A stretch of 64,000 nt of DNA from Fragilariopsis cylindrus CCMP1102. Lineage: Eukaryota; Bacillariophyta; Bacillariophyceae; Bacillariales; Bacillariaceae. The translations under genes and the position numbers were made by a program. Under the pieces are notes generated by a model. That model saw nothing but the letters and a program-made list of their open reading frames with translations, was not told where the DNA came from and ran no database searches. Numbering within the stretch: the first letter of the stretch is position 1; every line of letters starts with the position of its first letter. The stretch is from NCBI GenBank assembly GCA_900095095.1, contig FMBT01000455.1, positions 1-64,000 of the forward strand. The letters run 5' to 3'. Shown here one piece after another: positions 13,574 to 25,562 of the stretch.

Positions 13574-15200
13574 ATGTCACGTCAAGACTGGTTTGAAAAA
13601 GCAGAACGATCCGGACAGGAACTTGACGATCTGATCGGGCGGCGTGAAAAGCTGTCGGAAAAAACGGACGATCCCGAAGCAAAAGACTTCGATGAAGCAG
13701 TGGAGTTATTCTGTAGCGGGCTCAAAATTGCCCGCTTAGGTGGTGACTTAGAATTAGCCGCACCTCAGATAGCATGTGCGTTCCTTCTCAATGGTCGGAG
13801 TGTTAAATTCATACCGAAGATACCTGACAATCCAGCAGATCAGAGGAAAAAACATTTGGTATTGGATATAGAATTGTTACGTGCACTAACGCTAGCTACA
13901 TCAAAAAACTCTTCGGAAACTTATTCGTGCAGTGTGTTGAAAATTATGGCGGGGCAATTGCTTGGTAAACACAAACAAGCAGGTCAATCTTTGATTGCAG
14001 AGGCAATGACCGCTATTGAACGGCTATTGAATATAATTGCAGACGATCCTTCTATTGAAAATCCTGATAGGAAAATCGTTGGAGGGTGTTTGACGAGGAC
14101 GAATCTTTTGTTCCAAAGAAGTTCGTTACACATGGCAATGGGAAATCGTAAAAGGGCCATCAAGGATCTAACGAACGCACTAAAAATTGATGAATTTTGC
14201 ACAAAAGCTAGAGAATCAAGAGGATACTTGTGGGCTGGTTTTGACTTGAAAGATGACAGAACAATTCATATAGAGTTTACACGAGTTGCTAGTGAATTTC
14301 ATCGGGATAATATAAGAATGGAAGGGGTGTATGCTTGGCTTGCTATTACTACATTGAAATTGAATGATCCATCCATCGGATCCGCCGAGGATGCAAAAAC
14401 ACACTTCGAAAAATGTCTTAAAGCAACAATCCGCAAAGATGAACTTTATGGTCCACAACGACGTATTGATCAATTACCTCCATGTGTTCAACGAGCACAT
14501 GGTCTTTTTCAACAACTTCCAACAACTGAAAGTTACCAAAGAAATCTTCACGATATGATTCAAGGAATGAGAGGGATCTCTGTTGATAAATATGAGGAGG
14601 AAATTAGGAAGAACAAATACATGTGTGTAAAATGTGGTGCGAACCGTAAACCTGATGGTGGAATGGTTATGAAGTGCAGTAGGTGCAAGTCTGTTTCTTA
14701 CTGTTCGGCTGGATGCCAAAAAGCTGTAAGTTCGTTCTATCAATAATCACAGGTGTCCTTTTTATTTCTATTATTCAACAAACTAACAACTTTCTATGTT
14801 TCTTTTGCTTGTACGTTTGATGCCAACAAAACTTGCGACTTGTAGGATTGGTCAAGTCACAAACATTTTTGTAATACTATGAAAAAGTAAATCGTAAATT
14901 AACAAGCTCAACAGAATCTACTCGTCCGATGTATACCTAATGTAGGTGCAAGTTTACAAGGTGGTATAGTTGGTCCACGAGAAATCGCTAATATATCGTT
15001 TGTACAAATGGGTATAAGTGAAGAACCAACAACAGGAGGAGTAGCAGGAACAAGCAACGATAATGAAATTTTGTGATGCATTAGGACATACAAAAAGCGC
15101 ATCAGAAGCTATTAATAATGCACAATTATCTACTGATATGGGATCTCATATCGATATCGAAAACGAGGGTATGTCGTTGAAACAAATAAATAATGCATAA
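13574..15200 (+). CDS. TPR-like protein with C-terminal MYND zinc finger
   Basis: Probably a protein-interaction adaptor. The ATG at 13574 (MSRQDWFEK) is preferred over the unlikely frame extension into repeat DNA. The middle contains helical repeats resembling TPRs (RAIKDLTNALKIDEFCTKARE). The MYND finger starts at CVKCGANRKP, continues KCSRCKSVSYCSAGCQ, and is completed after a 120-bp intron (14,726-14,845, GTAAGT...TGTAG) by DWSSHKHFC. The strict frame stops at 14890. Coding-like sequence continues in shifted frames (VNRKLTSSTES, NVGASLQGGIVGPREI, CDALGHTKSASEA) to a stop at 15200, requiring about three single-base indels, so the true C-terminus is probably there. The upstream repeat element may supply its promoter. 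Confidence 0.7.
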
Positions 15201-15430
15201 GCTGTGTGAAGGAGGGACAAAAAATAACCTAAAAGTCACAACGTCGACGATGACGACGACAATCATATTACTGTTTGTAGACTATTTTCTATATTACATT
15301 ATTCGTTCGATTATATATATATAATTATTATAATTCATAGTAAAATTTTGTCGTTAAATTTCATCTCTTTCCGTTCGCGTACAAGCGAATCCTCTCTCCT
15401 TACTTTTATCCTCTCATTACCAATTATTTC
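15201..15430. other. Short convergent intergenic region
   Basis: Lies between the 3' ends of the MYND gene (plus) and the SEC6-like gene (minus). AT-rich with a (TA)n stretch near 15,314. No gene. Confidence 0.6.
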
Positions 15431-18400
15431 CTATTCCTTAACGACAGCTACTTCATCAACGAGATTCTGCCAAGTTTCTCTCCATTTACCAAGCATGATA
15501 TTACCTTGTTCGGCAGCGGTACGATTATATCCAGGACGGCTACGTTTATTTTCGTCACATAATCGTGCTAATTCTTGATCTAATCGTAATCCTGGTACAG
15601 TTTGACGAGCTAGTGCAACATCGAATGCTTCTGCATCATTCGGTGCAACAGCATTCAATTCTGTTTCCATCACATCAATCTTCTCGTATATATCCTTTTC
15701 TTCTTTCGGATTCATTGCATGCCATAAGTCACCAACAACAAGTTTCGTAATAGGAATATTCCTAATCCGTTTTTGTAATAAGATAACAAAATCACGATCG
15801 GATGATTGTGACAAACCTGCAGCGATGGATAATAATTCATGGAAGGTTTCTAATATTTCAAATTGTTCCGGAACGGCACGTTTCAACGCAGGATAGATAT
15901 CCATTAGACTATCGAAGTATTCCCTCATGGTTTCAATATCACCTCTAATCCGATCTAATGCTCTTTTATTGTCCGACCAAAGTGGTTTTTTATTATCCTT
16001 GTGATCGGCAACCTTCTTCAGTAAATATCTGATATAGAATATAACAGTTGCCGTAACTAATGCATCTAATGTTTTTCCGACCATCAGTTCATCTAAGAAA
16101 ACTTCTAAATCACCCACAAAATCTTCAAGAGTCTTAACTAACGTCAATGCTAATTCATTTGCAGTTAGTTCATTCAACCATTCGTCACCAAAAAGTTCTT
16201 CCGCAATTGCTTCCTCGATTGGTTCAAATATATAAATATGAACCTTTTGGGCAGCGAAGACAGCATCCCCACTATACAAACCCAATAGTACACCCGACTG
16301 TTCCTCTAGTTGATTTGTTGCGTCCTCTGGTAAATTAGATTCTTCGACTAAGTCTGCTAAAATTTCTTCACAATTTTCACTCATCCGAATAAAGTCATTC
16401 GATGCAGCACAACTTGTTTCAAAATCCAGTAAGAAATTATTACGACATGCGATTTGTTTCTCATACAAATTCTTAAAGATAACACCTACAGCCTGTACTA
16501 ATGCTTCCGATCGGCGTGTTAACCGTTCTTGGATAGTCCGGAGTTGTACACCCGCAAGGGAGTAAACATCTTCACTCAATGATGTAGTAAGCCGTCCCTC
16601 AGATGTTTGATTCTTGGTATGATCAGCACTACAAGAGGAAGGGTCGAGGCGGGGTGCGTTTATACAAAAGGAATAGAGAGTGCGTGCGAAAGTCGGTTCG
16701 GAGGAGAAAGACGAAGATATAGGGAGTCAAAGGCGGAATGAGATGGAAAGAAGAAAGGAAGGCGGTGGATGTGAGAAAAAGATAAAAAAATTCGACGGTT
16801 GAATCATCATCATCGTCAGAACACATAATAAATAAATGATAAGCAAATAACAAAAACGCAACACGCAAGACGTACTCGTATACATTATCAAGCCATTCAT
16901 GGGTTTGTTCTTTTGTTCGGAATAAGAATTCATCTTTAGCTAAATCGTGGACTTCCCATAACATATTATTTGCCCACGCCAAGAATCTTTTGCAACATCC
17001 ATATCAATTTCACGATTATCTTCTTGTAGTAAATCAGGACGTTTATTAAAGTATGTCTTTTTTGATATGTGTTCACCAATATTAGGGAATGTTTCTTCAA
17101 TAGTTGATCGGAAACTTTCTATCCATGCAACTAAATCCAATAATTGTGTTACAGTCAAATCAGGTAACTTATGTCCCTCTGTACCACCAATTTGATCTAG
17201 AATTTGTTTTGAACACACGTGTGCGACACATGTACTCCATAGCATTTCTAATGCCCAATTAAGTGGAAAACATGGTGACATTTGATTTTGTACAAATGCA
17301 ATTTCTGCTGTTAATTCATTTGCTGCACGTAATATAGCATTAAAGTATTCCGTTGCTTCTTCTGGATCGTCATCATTATACTCATCAACATCAACACCAC
17401 GTGCTTGTGCAACCTCATGCACCTCACGAAAAATTTCTAGTCCACGTAATTCAAAATCTTGATACATTTGTTTTAATGCTGATGCTCTCATATCAGTAAA
17501 CCGTAAATTTTGTTTATTTGTTGAATTACGAGTAGTATTACCGCCACTACCACCAGCTTCTTGACCATGTACTGTCCTATATTCATCATTAGCAGTTTCA
17601 TATACTTCTACAGCTTCCACCAATGCAACTAATCCAGCTGGATTATCTGTTGCTAATTCAAATGCTGCACCAATCCCCGACATAATCCTCATACGAATTT
17701 CATCTCCTAATTCCCATACATTCTTCACATGTTCATGTAAAAAATTATCAACTTCTTCATAATTCATCATTGAACTTAATCCACCAGCTGCACCATTATT
17801 ACCACCACCACGATTATGATGCGAACTCATCATACCACGAGACGAACGACGTATATGGGATGATCTTGTAGTATTCTCCATATCATCCATACCACCACCA
17901 CCACCATCATTTTGTTCCTGAAATTCTTCATCAATTCTTTTTTTCATACCAGCTTCTGCTTCCACTAAGAAAATTTCTAATTCCACATGTTCTCTGGATA
18001 CTTCTCGTAATGAATTCCATTCAATATCGGTCCATTCGGCTTGATGTAAATCTTCTCGTAAACGATCACATGTTACAGGAATTTGTGAATAAAAATCTAA
18101 TTCACGAAAACATCTGGCTAAATTACGTCTGGCATTAATAGCTTTTTTTAATTTTGGATATTTCGTTAACATAAATGTTTGTGATTTTGCCATCATATTA
18201 TTTTTAACCACAGAAGTACTACCTACAGTACCATTTCCAACACTACCAATATCATCAAAACCATTAGTATTCGATGGATTAGTAGTAACAACACCACCAA
18301 TATAGGTAGATAATTCCCGCAATCGACCTAAATCATCTTTGGTACTGTTGACAGCATTGACTAATTCTTGTACTTCACCACCCGATGCAGCCACACCATC

Positions 18401-19546
18401 ATTTAATCTGGAATTCACCATCGTTAATTGTCGTGAGGTACCATTCCGTAATTTAGATATTTCTTTATCCATTTTAGATGGACCTTCAATAATGTGTCCA
18501 AATGCACCCACCTCGATACCCTCGGATGTTTTCACGGAACCTTGATTATCTTGTGTTGTCATGGTAGTTTTCGAATCATCACCAATTGATATATTATCAT
18601 TATTTCCATTATTACCATTCCCATCTTTGGGTGTAGTATAATGTTTTTGTGCTGTTCGCATTGTGGATTTACCCATTCCACCATGTACTAATAATTCATC
18701 AATTAAACCACAATCAAATAACCAGGTACTCACGATAGATATCGCACGTTCTTCTGCTTTTCTTTCAAATTCGGATAAGGATAATCCTTGTACCGCAGTG
18801 GGTATATCAGTGGGATCCTCGGGACGTTGTAATAATAAATCTTGTTGTTTACTAAGAGCGTTCGCAGCATTTTGTGCTGCAATAAGTTCATTTTGTGCTG
18901 CAGCACCACCACCAAAACCAAAGAAACCACGTTTTTGAGGTGTACCTTGTGCTAATGGATCGTCACTAACACCACCCTCGTCTCCATCATTATCTTTATT
19001 TTCTTGTGCTGCTAGTACTAGTGCAGCATCCTCCTCGAGTTTAGTATAATATTTCTTTTGCACTTCATGATAATCATCATATGGCCATCGTACAATTTGT
19101 TTACCACCAAAAACACCAACAACACCTGCTTCTTTTTTCTTTCTTTGCTGTTCTTGCTGATACACAGCAGTAGCGTTGTTGGTTTCACCAATTGTACTTG
19201 ATCCACCGCCTCCATCATTATCGCCACCGCCTCCTCCAGCTCCAGCACTACTCGTTATATCATTACCACTACCACTAGTACCACTTGTGTTTCTACTTTT
19301 CATTAAAAAGTTTAATCCTTTACCAACACCAGCGAATCGTCCCTGGGGTTGAGATGGTGCACTGTTATCATCATTGTCGTTGTTGTCACCATCCTGCTTA
19401 TCGATACCACTCATTAATGGTTCACCACGTTCCGCAGCTTTTCTTGCTAAATATTGTTCACGTCTTTTTTGTACTTTATCAAAATCAACATCAAAGTCGA
19501 ATGGATTTGCTCCACCAGCCGCTGATGATGCTCCATCATTCGACAT
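15431..19546 (-). CDS. SEC6: Exocyst complex subunit SEC6-like (EXOC3 family)
   Basis: Part of the exocyst tether for secretory vesicles at the plasma membrane. Exon 1 is 19,546-16,876, a 247-bp intron (donor GTACGT, acceptor TTGTAG) follows, and exon 2 is 16,628-15,431. About 1,290 residues, longer than animal or yeast Sec6 because of a low-complexity, Gly/Asn/Ser-rich N-terminal half. Sec6-like segments are RRNLARCFRELDFYSQIPV, the helical block with MSPCFPLNWALEMLW and LTVTQLLDLVAWIESF, and in exon 2 NFLLDFETSCAASNDFIRM and FYIRYLLKK followed by long helices. One base is missing near 16,977 (TT for TTT), which moves the frame from VAKDS to LAWANNML. The assignment rests on motif order and helical pattern and no alignment was run; another CATCHR tether is the alternative. 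Confidence 0.7.
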
Positions 19547-20400
19547 ACTAGTATGGTAGTACTAGCTACAGTAGTACAGCTATTTATTATTTTGTTATTA
19601 TCTTCACTCTGGTTCAACTCTTTTCTTTCTAATCTTGCTACGGTTAGTTAGTTATCGTGAGGATGCCATGACTATTCTTGTCTCCTCGTTTTGTTGTCGT
19701 TGTTGTGTCTGTTGTTTGTTGCTTTGCTTTGCTTTGAAAAAAGAAAAAAAATCGAAGAAATAGTAGTTTTCACACGACACTTTGACTTTGGCTTATTGGC
19801 TGCATACATACTCAACGGTTCTCTACGTGGTGCCGCGCGCCGCCACCCCCCCCCCTTTTTTATTTTTTTGGTCCCGAATGTTAGTTACGTGACTGAGATT
19901 AGAGCGATGTGAGGTTTATTTATCGGCTTATTCAATAGATAATATCATTGAATTCAATGATCTTGCAGATCGAGTAGCTAGGAGAGGAATAAAACTTCAA
20001 GGTAAAGCTAATTGAATTCAATGACTTCCTTCCTCAGATGCATAGCTATTATGCTATGGTCATCACTTGCATTCTAATTGAATTCAATTGCTTTGTAATT
20101 GAGTTTTGTAATAGCTCTAATTTTATTTTTCATTTTAGGTGAATGTTTCTAAATAAAAGTGTAATTGATTGGGTTCAATGTCCTAACACACAATACGCAG
20201 GTGCAAATTTGCCATTATTTGGAAATTTCAAAAGCATTTGGAACAAATAACACTTCCTTTGTGTTGATTTCCAACCAATATTTGAATATAACATCTCCTT
20301 CCCGGCGATCCAAAAATACAATCTTTTTTTTTGTAGGCAACACACATTAACTTTTCTATTTGGGGATTTTCCTGAGAACCAGTGTTCTTAATTAACTATA
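19547..20400. other. SEC6 5' flank; no gene recognised
   Basis: Holds a C-then-T homopolymer block near 19,845-19,868 and three copies of the palindrome ATTGAATTCAAT (or the near form TTGAATTCAATG) around 19,949, 20,012 and 20,079, spaced about 65 bp. No supported coding frame. Confidence 0.5.
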
Positions 20401-20519
20401 TTTTTAATCCTTAAAAGTGTATCTGGTTATAATTAATAATCCTCCCAAAATAAGCATAGAGGGGGCCCCGAAGATAAAATGTATTGGGGACACAAAAATG
20501 TATTTGGGGACAAAACATT

Positions 20520-21345
20520 TCATACAAAAACATTGCGTATGTACTGCACTAGTAGTATTTGAAAGGGTTGCAGAGGACAACACAAAACATCCACATGGTA
20601 TACTAGAACATTGCGTTGGCATCCTACAACTTTTTTGTTCCTGTGGTTGAGGAATATAATTCATTACGCTTTTATGACAAGCAAAAAAAAACAAGATTTT
20701 TTGATCAGAAATGAACCACAAAATATCTCATTTGAAAGGATTGCAGAGGACAACACCAGCTGGATCAGGTGCACAAAATCCACATATTGTACTAGAACAT
20801 TGTGTTTGCCTCCTACCACTTTTCTGTTCCTGTGGCTGCCAAGTAAAATTCATTTTCCTATTGATGCACGCACGCAACAACAACCAGATTTTGATCAGAA
20901 ATGAACCACAAAATATCTCATTTGAAAGGGTTCCATAGGACAACATCAGATGGGTCAGGTGCACAAACATTCACATAGTGAATTTGTTTCACTGCTGTTG
21001 CACGCACAAAAACATGATTTTTGACCAGAAATGAACCACAAAAATTCTCATTTGAAAGGGTTGCTGATGACAAAACCAAGTAGGCCGGGTGCACTAATAT
21101 CCACATAGTGTACTAGAATATTGTGTTTGCCTCCTACAACTTTTCTATTTCTGTGCTTGAGGTACAAAATTCATTTTGCTTTTATGGCAGGCACACAAAC
21201 AACATGCTTTTGGACCAGAAACAATAATGAAAAACAAAATATCTCATTTGAACCGGTTAGAGAGGACAACACCAGATGGGATGGGTGCACAAACATCCAC
21301 ATAGTGTACTAGAACATTGTGTTTGCCTCCTACAATCCCTGGTGG
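20520..21345 (+). repeat. Diverged array of family-B satellite units
   Basis: Five diverged units each start with a TTTGAAAGGGTTGCAGAGG-like motif at about 20,559, 20,729, 20,919, 21,050 and 21,246. Each continues into CACATAGTGTACTAGAACATT and TTTGCCTCCTAC blocks. The spacing (131-196 bp) is irregular compared with the exact 193-bp array at 52.8-53.5 kb, so this array is older or degraded. Short frames on both strands are by-products of the repeat. Confidence 0.75.
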
Positions 21346-21945
21346 TTCATCATCACTTGACTAAAGTAATTCTGATTGGAATCATTTTTATCTCACAAAT
21401 TCTCCTGTGGAGTTTGGTTATTGGAATATTGTTTTTGAATGATAAGATGAATAACTTCTCCTTAGGTTATAGAACCAGCATGATGCAACCAAAATACCAC
21501 CCAGCCATCCATCCCATATCCATAGGGGATGAACCAAGGGTCACAATCCCTCATACTTACCTTATTTTTGCCTCCAGAACACAAACATTGCATTTTGGCC
21601 AAATTGTCATATACAGAAATAGGCTGCCACAACATCAGAAAAAGAAGTAAGACCATGGTTTGAATACCCAGATACCTTCCATATATGCATATGGTCAAGA
21701 TAAACCAATAATTCTTGGAACATTTGCCATGTATTGGTGGTGTGGTGGGGTGGGGACAATAATATAGACATAAAATAGCCCAAAATGCACACATACAAAA
21801 ATATTTGAGTCCTAAATAAAATAGCTAGGCATCAACCTGACTCATAAAGGTTTTGGATTATATCATTGCTTTAGGTAATCATACATATATTTGGGGTGTC
21901 ACGGTCAAAACCAACTGCCATTAAAACACACAATTTCTCTAAGTG
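21346..21945. other. Non-coding DNA leading into repeat family A
   Basis: No gene recognised. It continues directly into the second family-A copy and may be part of the same element, but the corresponding flank of copy 1 lies outside the window. Confidence 0.4.
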
Positions 21946-22272
21946 CCAAGTGCGTGTGTAATCAAGGCCGTGATGCACCATCAATACAGACCTAATAACC
22001 TTGAAAGATTATATGGACCTCAACATTATACCTATGGGTACAAGGTACAACTATTGCTTAGTGCTGTAGGGAGGTTAGGAAGGTGTCAGGGTATGCTAAG
22101 CCCCCCAAAGGGTCATTTAGGCCCCAAAACAGGTTTCCCCCTTTAGCGCCCACATCAGCATGGTCCTGCCCATAGCTCACCAAGTTTATATTGCCTTTGG
22201 TGTATATGGTCAACTCCATGTGCTTACTTTGGGATAATTCATACTTTTGAGTGTGTACTAGGTCACATACCC
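21946..22272 (+). repeat. Repeat family A, copy 2, left part
   Basis: Close match to about 1-319, ending at TAGGTCACATACCC (22,259-22,272), where a 1.29-kb segment interrupts it. The match to copy 1 resumes at 23,564. Confidence 0.85.
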
Positions 22273-23563
22273 ACAATTCCGCGCGCGGAAAAATCGAAAA
22301 GGGTTGTCCTCGTCGCTTCGCGACAACGCGTGGAAACACACGTTGTTTTGCAACACGACGAGTAAAGTTCGCGACGTGTTTACACCGACATCCGGTTCCT
22401 TGTTTTGACCGGTGGACTCTGTGTGTCTTGATATCAACTAGTAGGACAGTTTGGTTGAAAGAACTGGAGAAAAATGTTGGTTGTTAGCTTGTAACAGCGC
22501 CCTGTATTTCACCCTGGTGAGGTGCAGAGTACAAGTTAAACAGAGGTTAGCAGAGGCAACGACAGTGGAGGTGCGGTTCATCGGAACCATGGGATTTTTC
22601 TTATATCACATCCGGTCTGTCAGTACTTCTAGATCACTCCTGGTAATCGCGCACATGCGCGCAGTGAAATTGAATGAAGTAGTGACTTCATTTTCACGGT
22701 CTGTCTGTACCTAGGTCACCCATTCGCGCACAAGCGCGCAGTGAAACCGATAATGAATACACACGACTGAGGAAATAGCCAGCTTGGGACTAAGTCCGTA
22801 CTTATAGGTCACTCCTGGAATTGCCACGTGCGCAAGTGATACTGTTACTTAAGTACGTGGCTGATGACAAGACCGAATGGTAGTTAAAGAAGACCCACAT
22901 ACAAGCTAGGTGAGCCTCTTTTGATTATCCTTTACAGTAATGTAGGAACAGAAGTAGTAGCAAGATTCCTAGTAAGTATGGCCCTGTCAGTCTTGGCGCA
23001 GCCTCCATTCAAAGGTGAATGGACCACACACATTTCGTATGTATGGATGATTGATGCTTCTGATATGATTAGTCCTTTTTAACTAGTGCTTGCATTTGAT
23101 GCCATGGCGCGATTCAGGTGTTGCTAGTTAATGGCTATTCATAATCAATCAGTGCTGGTTGCAACAGCACAAATTTGGGTTTCTATTCCAACATTGTTCA
23201 TGGGATTTTCCCCCTTTAGGTGGGGGTTTTCTGCCACATCCCGGAGATGATAATTCACTACTGAGTGGTGGAGTTCTTTAGGCTATGCTATGTATTGTTT
23301 GTATTGCCATTGTTCCTGTTCGACAGTGCATTTTTATTTTTTATAACTTTTGTAATTATTGCCATCGAATTCGACAGTGCACTTGTTGCCATCGAAGAGA
23401 GTTGAGCACAATAAACCGTACGAGGTTGTGTGCCTTCTACAGTTACTTTAATCAATACAGTGTAGTAGTGTAGTACAGTGGCGGGTCGACCGGTGACTTT
23501 CTGTCTTTCTAAGGCTTTGAGGATCGAAGAGGCAGCTACTATAATTAAATAATAAGTTATATA
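22273..23563. mobile_element. Unclassified 1.29-kb insertion flanked by a 14-bp direct repeat
   Basis: The 14-mer TAGGTCACATACCC occurs at 22,259-22,272 and again at 23,564-23,577, but once in uninterrupted copy 1, the pattern of a target-site duplication. The insert is more GC-rich than its surroundings, opens with a TTCCGCGCGCGGAA palindrome, and contains about three diverged copies of a unit with GGTCTGTC and GCGCACATGCGCGCAGTGAAA. There is no coding frame with a domain. Right-edge sequence is AT-rich. A long target duplication would suit target-primed insertion (SINE/LINE-like), but the class is undetermined. Confidence 0.55.
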
Positions 23564-23850
23564 TAGGTCACATACCCCCCCCCCCCCCCCCCCCCCCCCA
23601 TGGGCCATTTTCCCATGTCCTAGGCTGCATCACACCCTTTACCACCTTCAAGTGTGAAGAACACATACCTAGCGCTCCAATGTCCTGTCCAGGTATCCAC
23701 CCTTCACATACCCCCCCCCCCCCCAATGGGCCATTTCCCATGTCCTAGGCTGCATCAAACCCTTTACCACCTTCTTCAAGTGTGAAGAACATATACCTAC
23801 CGTCCCAAAGTCCGGTCCAGGTATCCACCCTATGCATGTTAAAGCTATAT
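23564..23850 (+). repeat. Repeat family A, copy 2, right part with 137-bp tandem duplication and C runs
   Basis: Resumes the family-A match after the insertion. The segment from CACATACC through CTGCATCA and the GTGTGAAGAACA block is present twice with a period near 137 bp (about 23,568 and 23,705). Each copy starts with a C run, 25 C at 23,575-23,599 and 14 C at 23,711-23,724; copy 1 has only about six. Confidence 0.8.
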
Positions 23851-24473
23851 AAGGGTTTATATACGTATTTTTCGCATATTTGCTTGCAGATAAAAAGCAT
23901 TAGAAAAATGACATACTTCGAGGTCGAAATGAAAACGAAGAATGCCGCAACCAAATGGAACTCGAACATATATCCTTCAAAACGATGACGATACGACACG
24001 ACATAACATAACATCATGCCATGGCCATGATTGTAGCTACAGTATCAACTAACGGGTAAACAACTTTGACATGAAAAAAACGTGTTCAGGTCCTATATAT
24101 ATTTTTAGAATAGTAATGGTAATATTCTCTTTTAAAATAAAAATTACATTATAGTATTATATTATTTGCATAATTGACGTAAGGTAGCATATAGCATACG
24201 CACATGCTTGTCTGTTCTTATTAAAAAGTAAATGTCAGTCTGTTGTACTATTAGTACGATATAAAATATACTTCCCCCTGAGGAGGTTGTATACTATTTT
24301 CGTAAATAATAATATAAAAAAGACGTCATTCTTTACTGTTTGTTTTTACTTCAGATTTAGTTTGTTCGTGTGTTTTTGTTTGTCTCATCTTGTCAAATAA
24401 TAATAATACCGGTCGTGTTATGTTGCTATATATTGCTTTGCTTCGTTGTATTTGTATTTGTTTTTTATTTATT
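23851..24473. other. 3' flank of the SelU-like gene; SECIS not found by eye
   Basis: AT-rich sequence that includes the 3' UTR of the minus-strand gene ending at 24,474. TGA-containing hairpins were examined, but none gave a convincing quartet plus AA apical loop. No other gene. Confidence 0.4.
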
Positions 24474-25562
24474 TTATGAACTAACAGCAATCGATAATAT
24501 TTCATCAATATTTGGATGATCACCTGGTAAACGATCATTCCATTGATATATAATATCATCCCCTTTGACAACAAATGTACCACCCAGTCGTAGTACACCT
24601 TCTGGTACACCACCACCTAACTTGACACCATCTTTTGGTATAGGACTTAATTTACCAACGGATGTGATATAGGTCATCCATTGTTTAAACTTTAAGGATG
24701 GTGGTTTTAAATTCACAGCCTTCGCATCTTCGGGGGAGGTATCTGTAAATTTTTTAGTAAATCCAACAGTGTCATAGGCATCAAATGTGGTGGATTCATC
24801 GACAAACATATTATTTCTATTGATCAAAGGATTTTTATCTAGAAACACATTTAATTTCTCAGAATCACCAACCGAAACAAATATTGGTCCTAATATATTA
24901 TGATCATTTAATTTTTGCTGTACGTTTTGCCATTCATTTGCATACGTCCAGCAATAGGCTGTTGTTTGTTTTATTTTATTTTGTTGTTGTAATATTATGT
25001 TATTGTTGTTTTGTAGTTGTTGTTGTCGTCGCAGATGCGGATGCAGCAGTATAGTTGAATCGAATCGGACCAGGGGAAGCAAAATTGTTAGAAGAAAAAG
25101 AAAGGGGAACGATTGAATGATGATATATGAAAAGTAGAATGCAGAATAGAATAGAAAACACAACGATTGATTCATTCAAATTTTTAACTTACGTCATCCC
25201 ATATGTCTTAAAAATACCACCACTGATGTCATTGGTTTATCTTTTTCAAGTCCCAACATATCACCTAATGCAATTTGTTCACCATCCACATTTGTGACAA
25301 TAGCATTCCGTAATGCTTTGGAATTTTTTAATGTACCATCAATTTCTTCCATATCGGATGGCATATCACATGGTTGTTGTTGTTCCTCTGTCGATGAAGA
25401 CGACAAGACGATGCAGCTGTTGCTGCTACTGCTACTGCTGATACGAGCACTCTTCTTGTTTATGTTGGTGTGTTGGATGATATTGATAGGTGTAAAGGCA
25501 TTAGTCATCGCGGCTGCTGACAATAGAAACGCCGAAACGACGCTTCTGTTCAAAATTCTCAT
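24474..25562 (-). CDS. SelU/PRXL2-like thioredoxin-fold selenoprotein, probably plastid-targeted
   Basis: A peroxiredoxin-like (AhpC/TSA-type) redox protein. Exon 1 (25,562-25,193) reads VVVFLRHMG then TGA (25,194-25,196), one base before a perfect GTAAGT donor. Exon 2 (24,958-24,474) follows an AACAACAG acceptor and reads CC-TAT-TGC-TGG. Splicing therefore gives FLRHMG-U-P-Y-C-WTYANEW, a UxxC redox motif exactly at the CxxC site of this family. The Sec is residue 123 of 284. The C-terminal half (GDSEKLNVFLDKNP, GGTFVVKGDDIIYQW) fits the thioredoxin fold. The N-terminus MRILNRSVVSAFLLSAAAM then TNAFTP looks like a signal peptide with the ASAFAP motif used for diatom plastid import. No SECIS was identified. 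A caller treating UGA as stop would split it. Confidence 0.8.

Noticed and set aside
24040-24470. Candidate SECIS hairpins for the SelU-like gene
   Set aside because: ATGA and TGA sites here lack a complementary upper helix or a matching GA on the 3' side.
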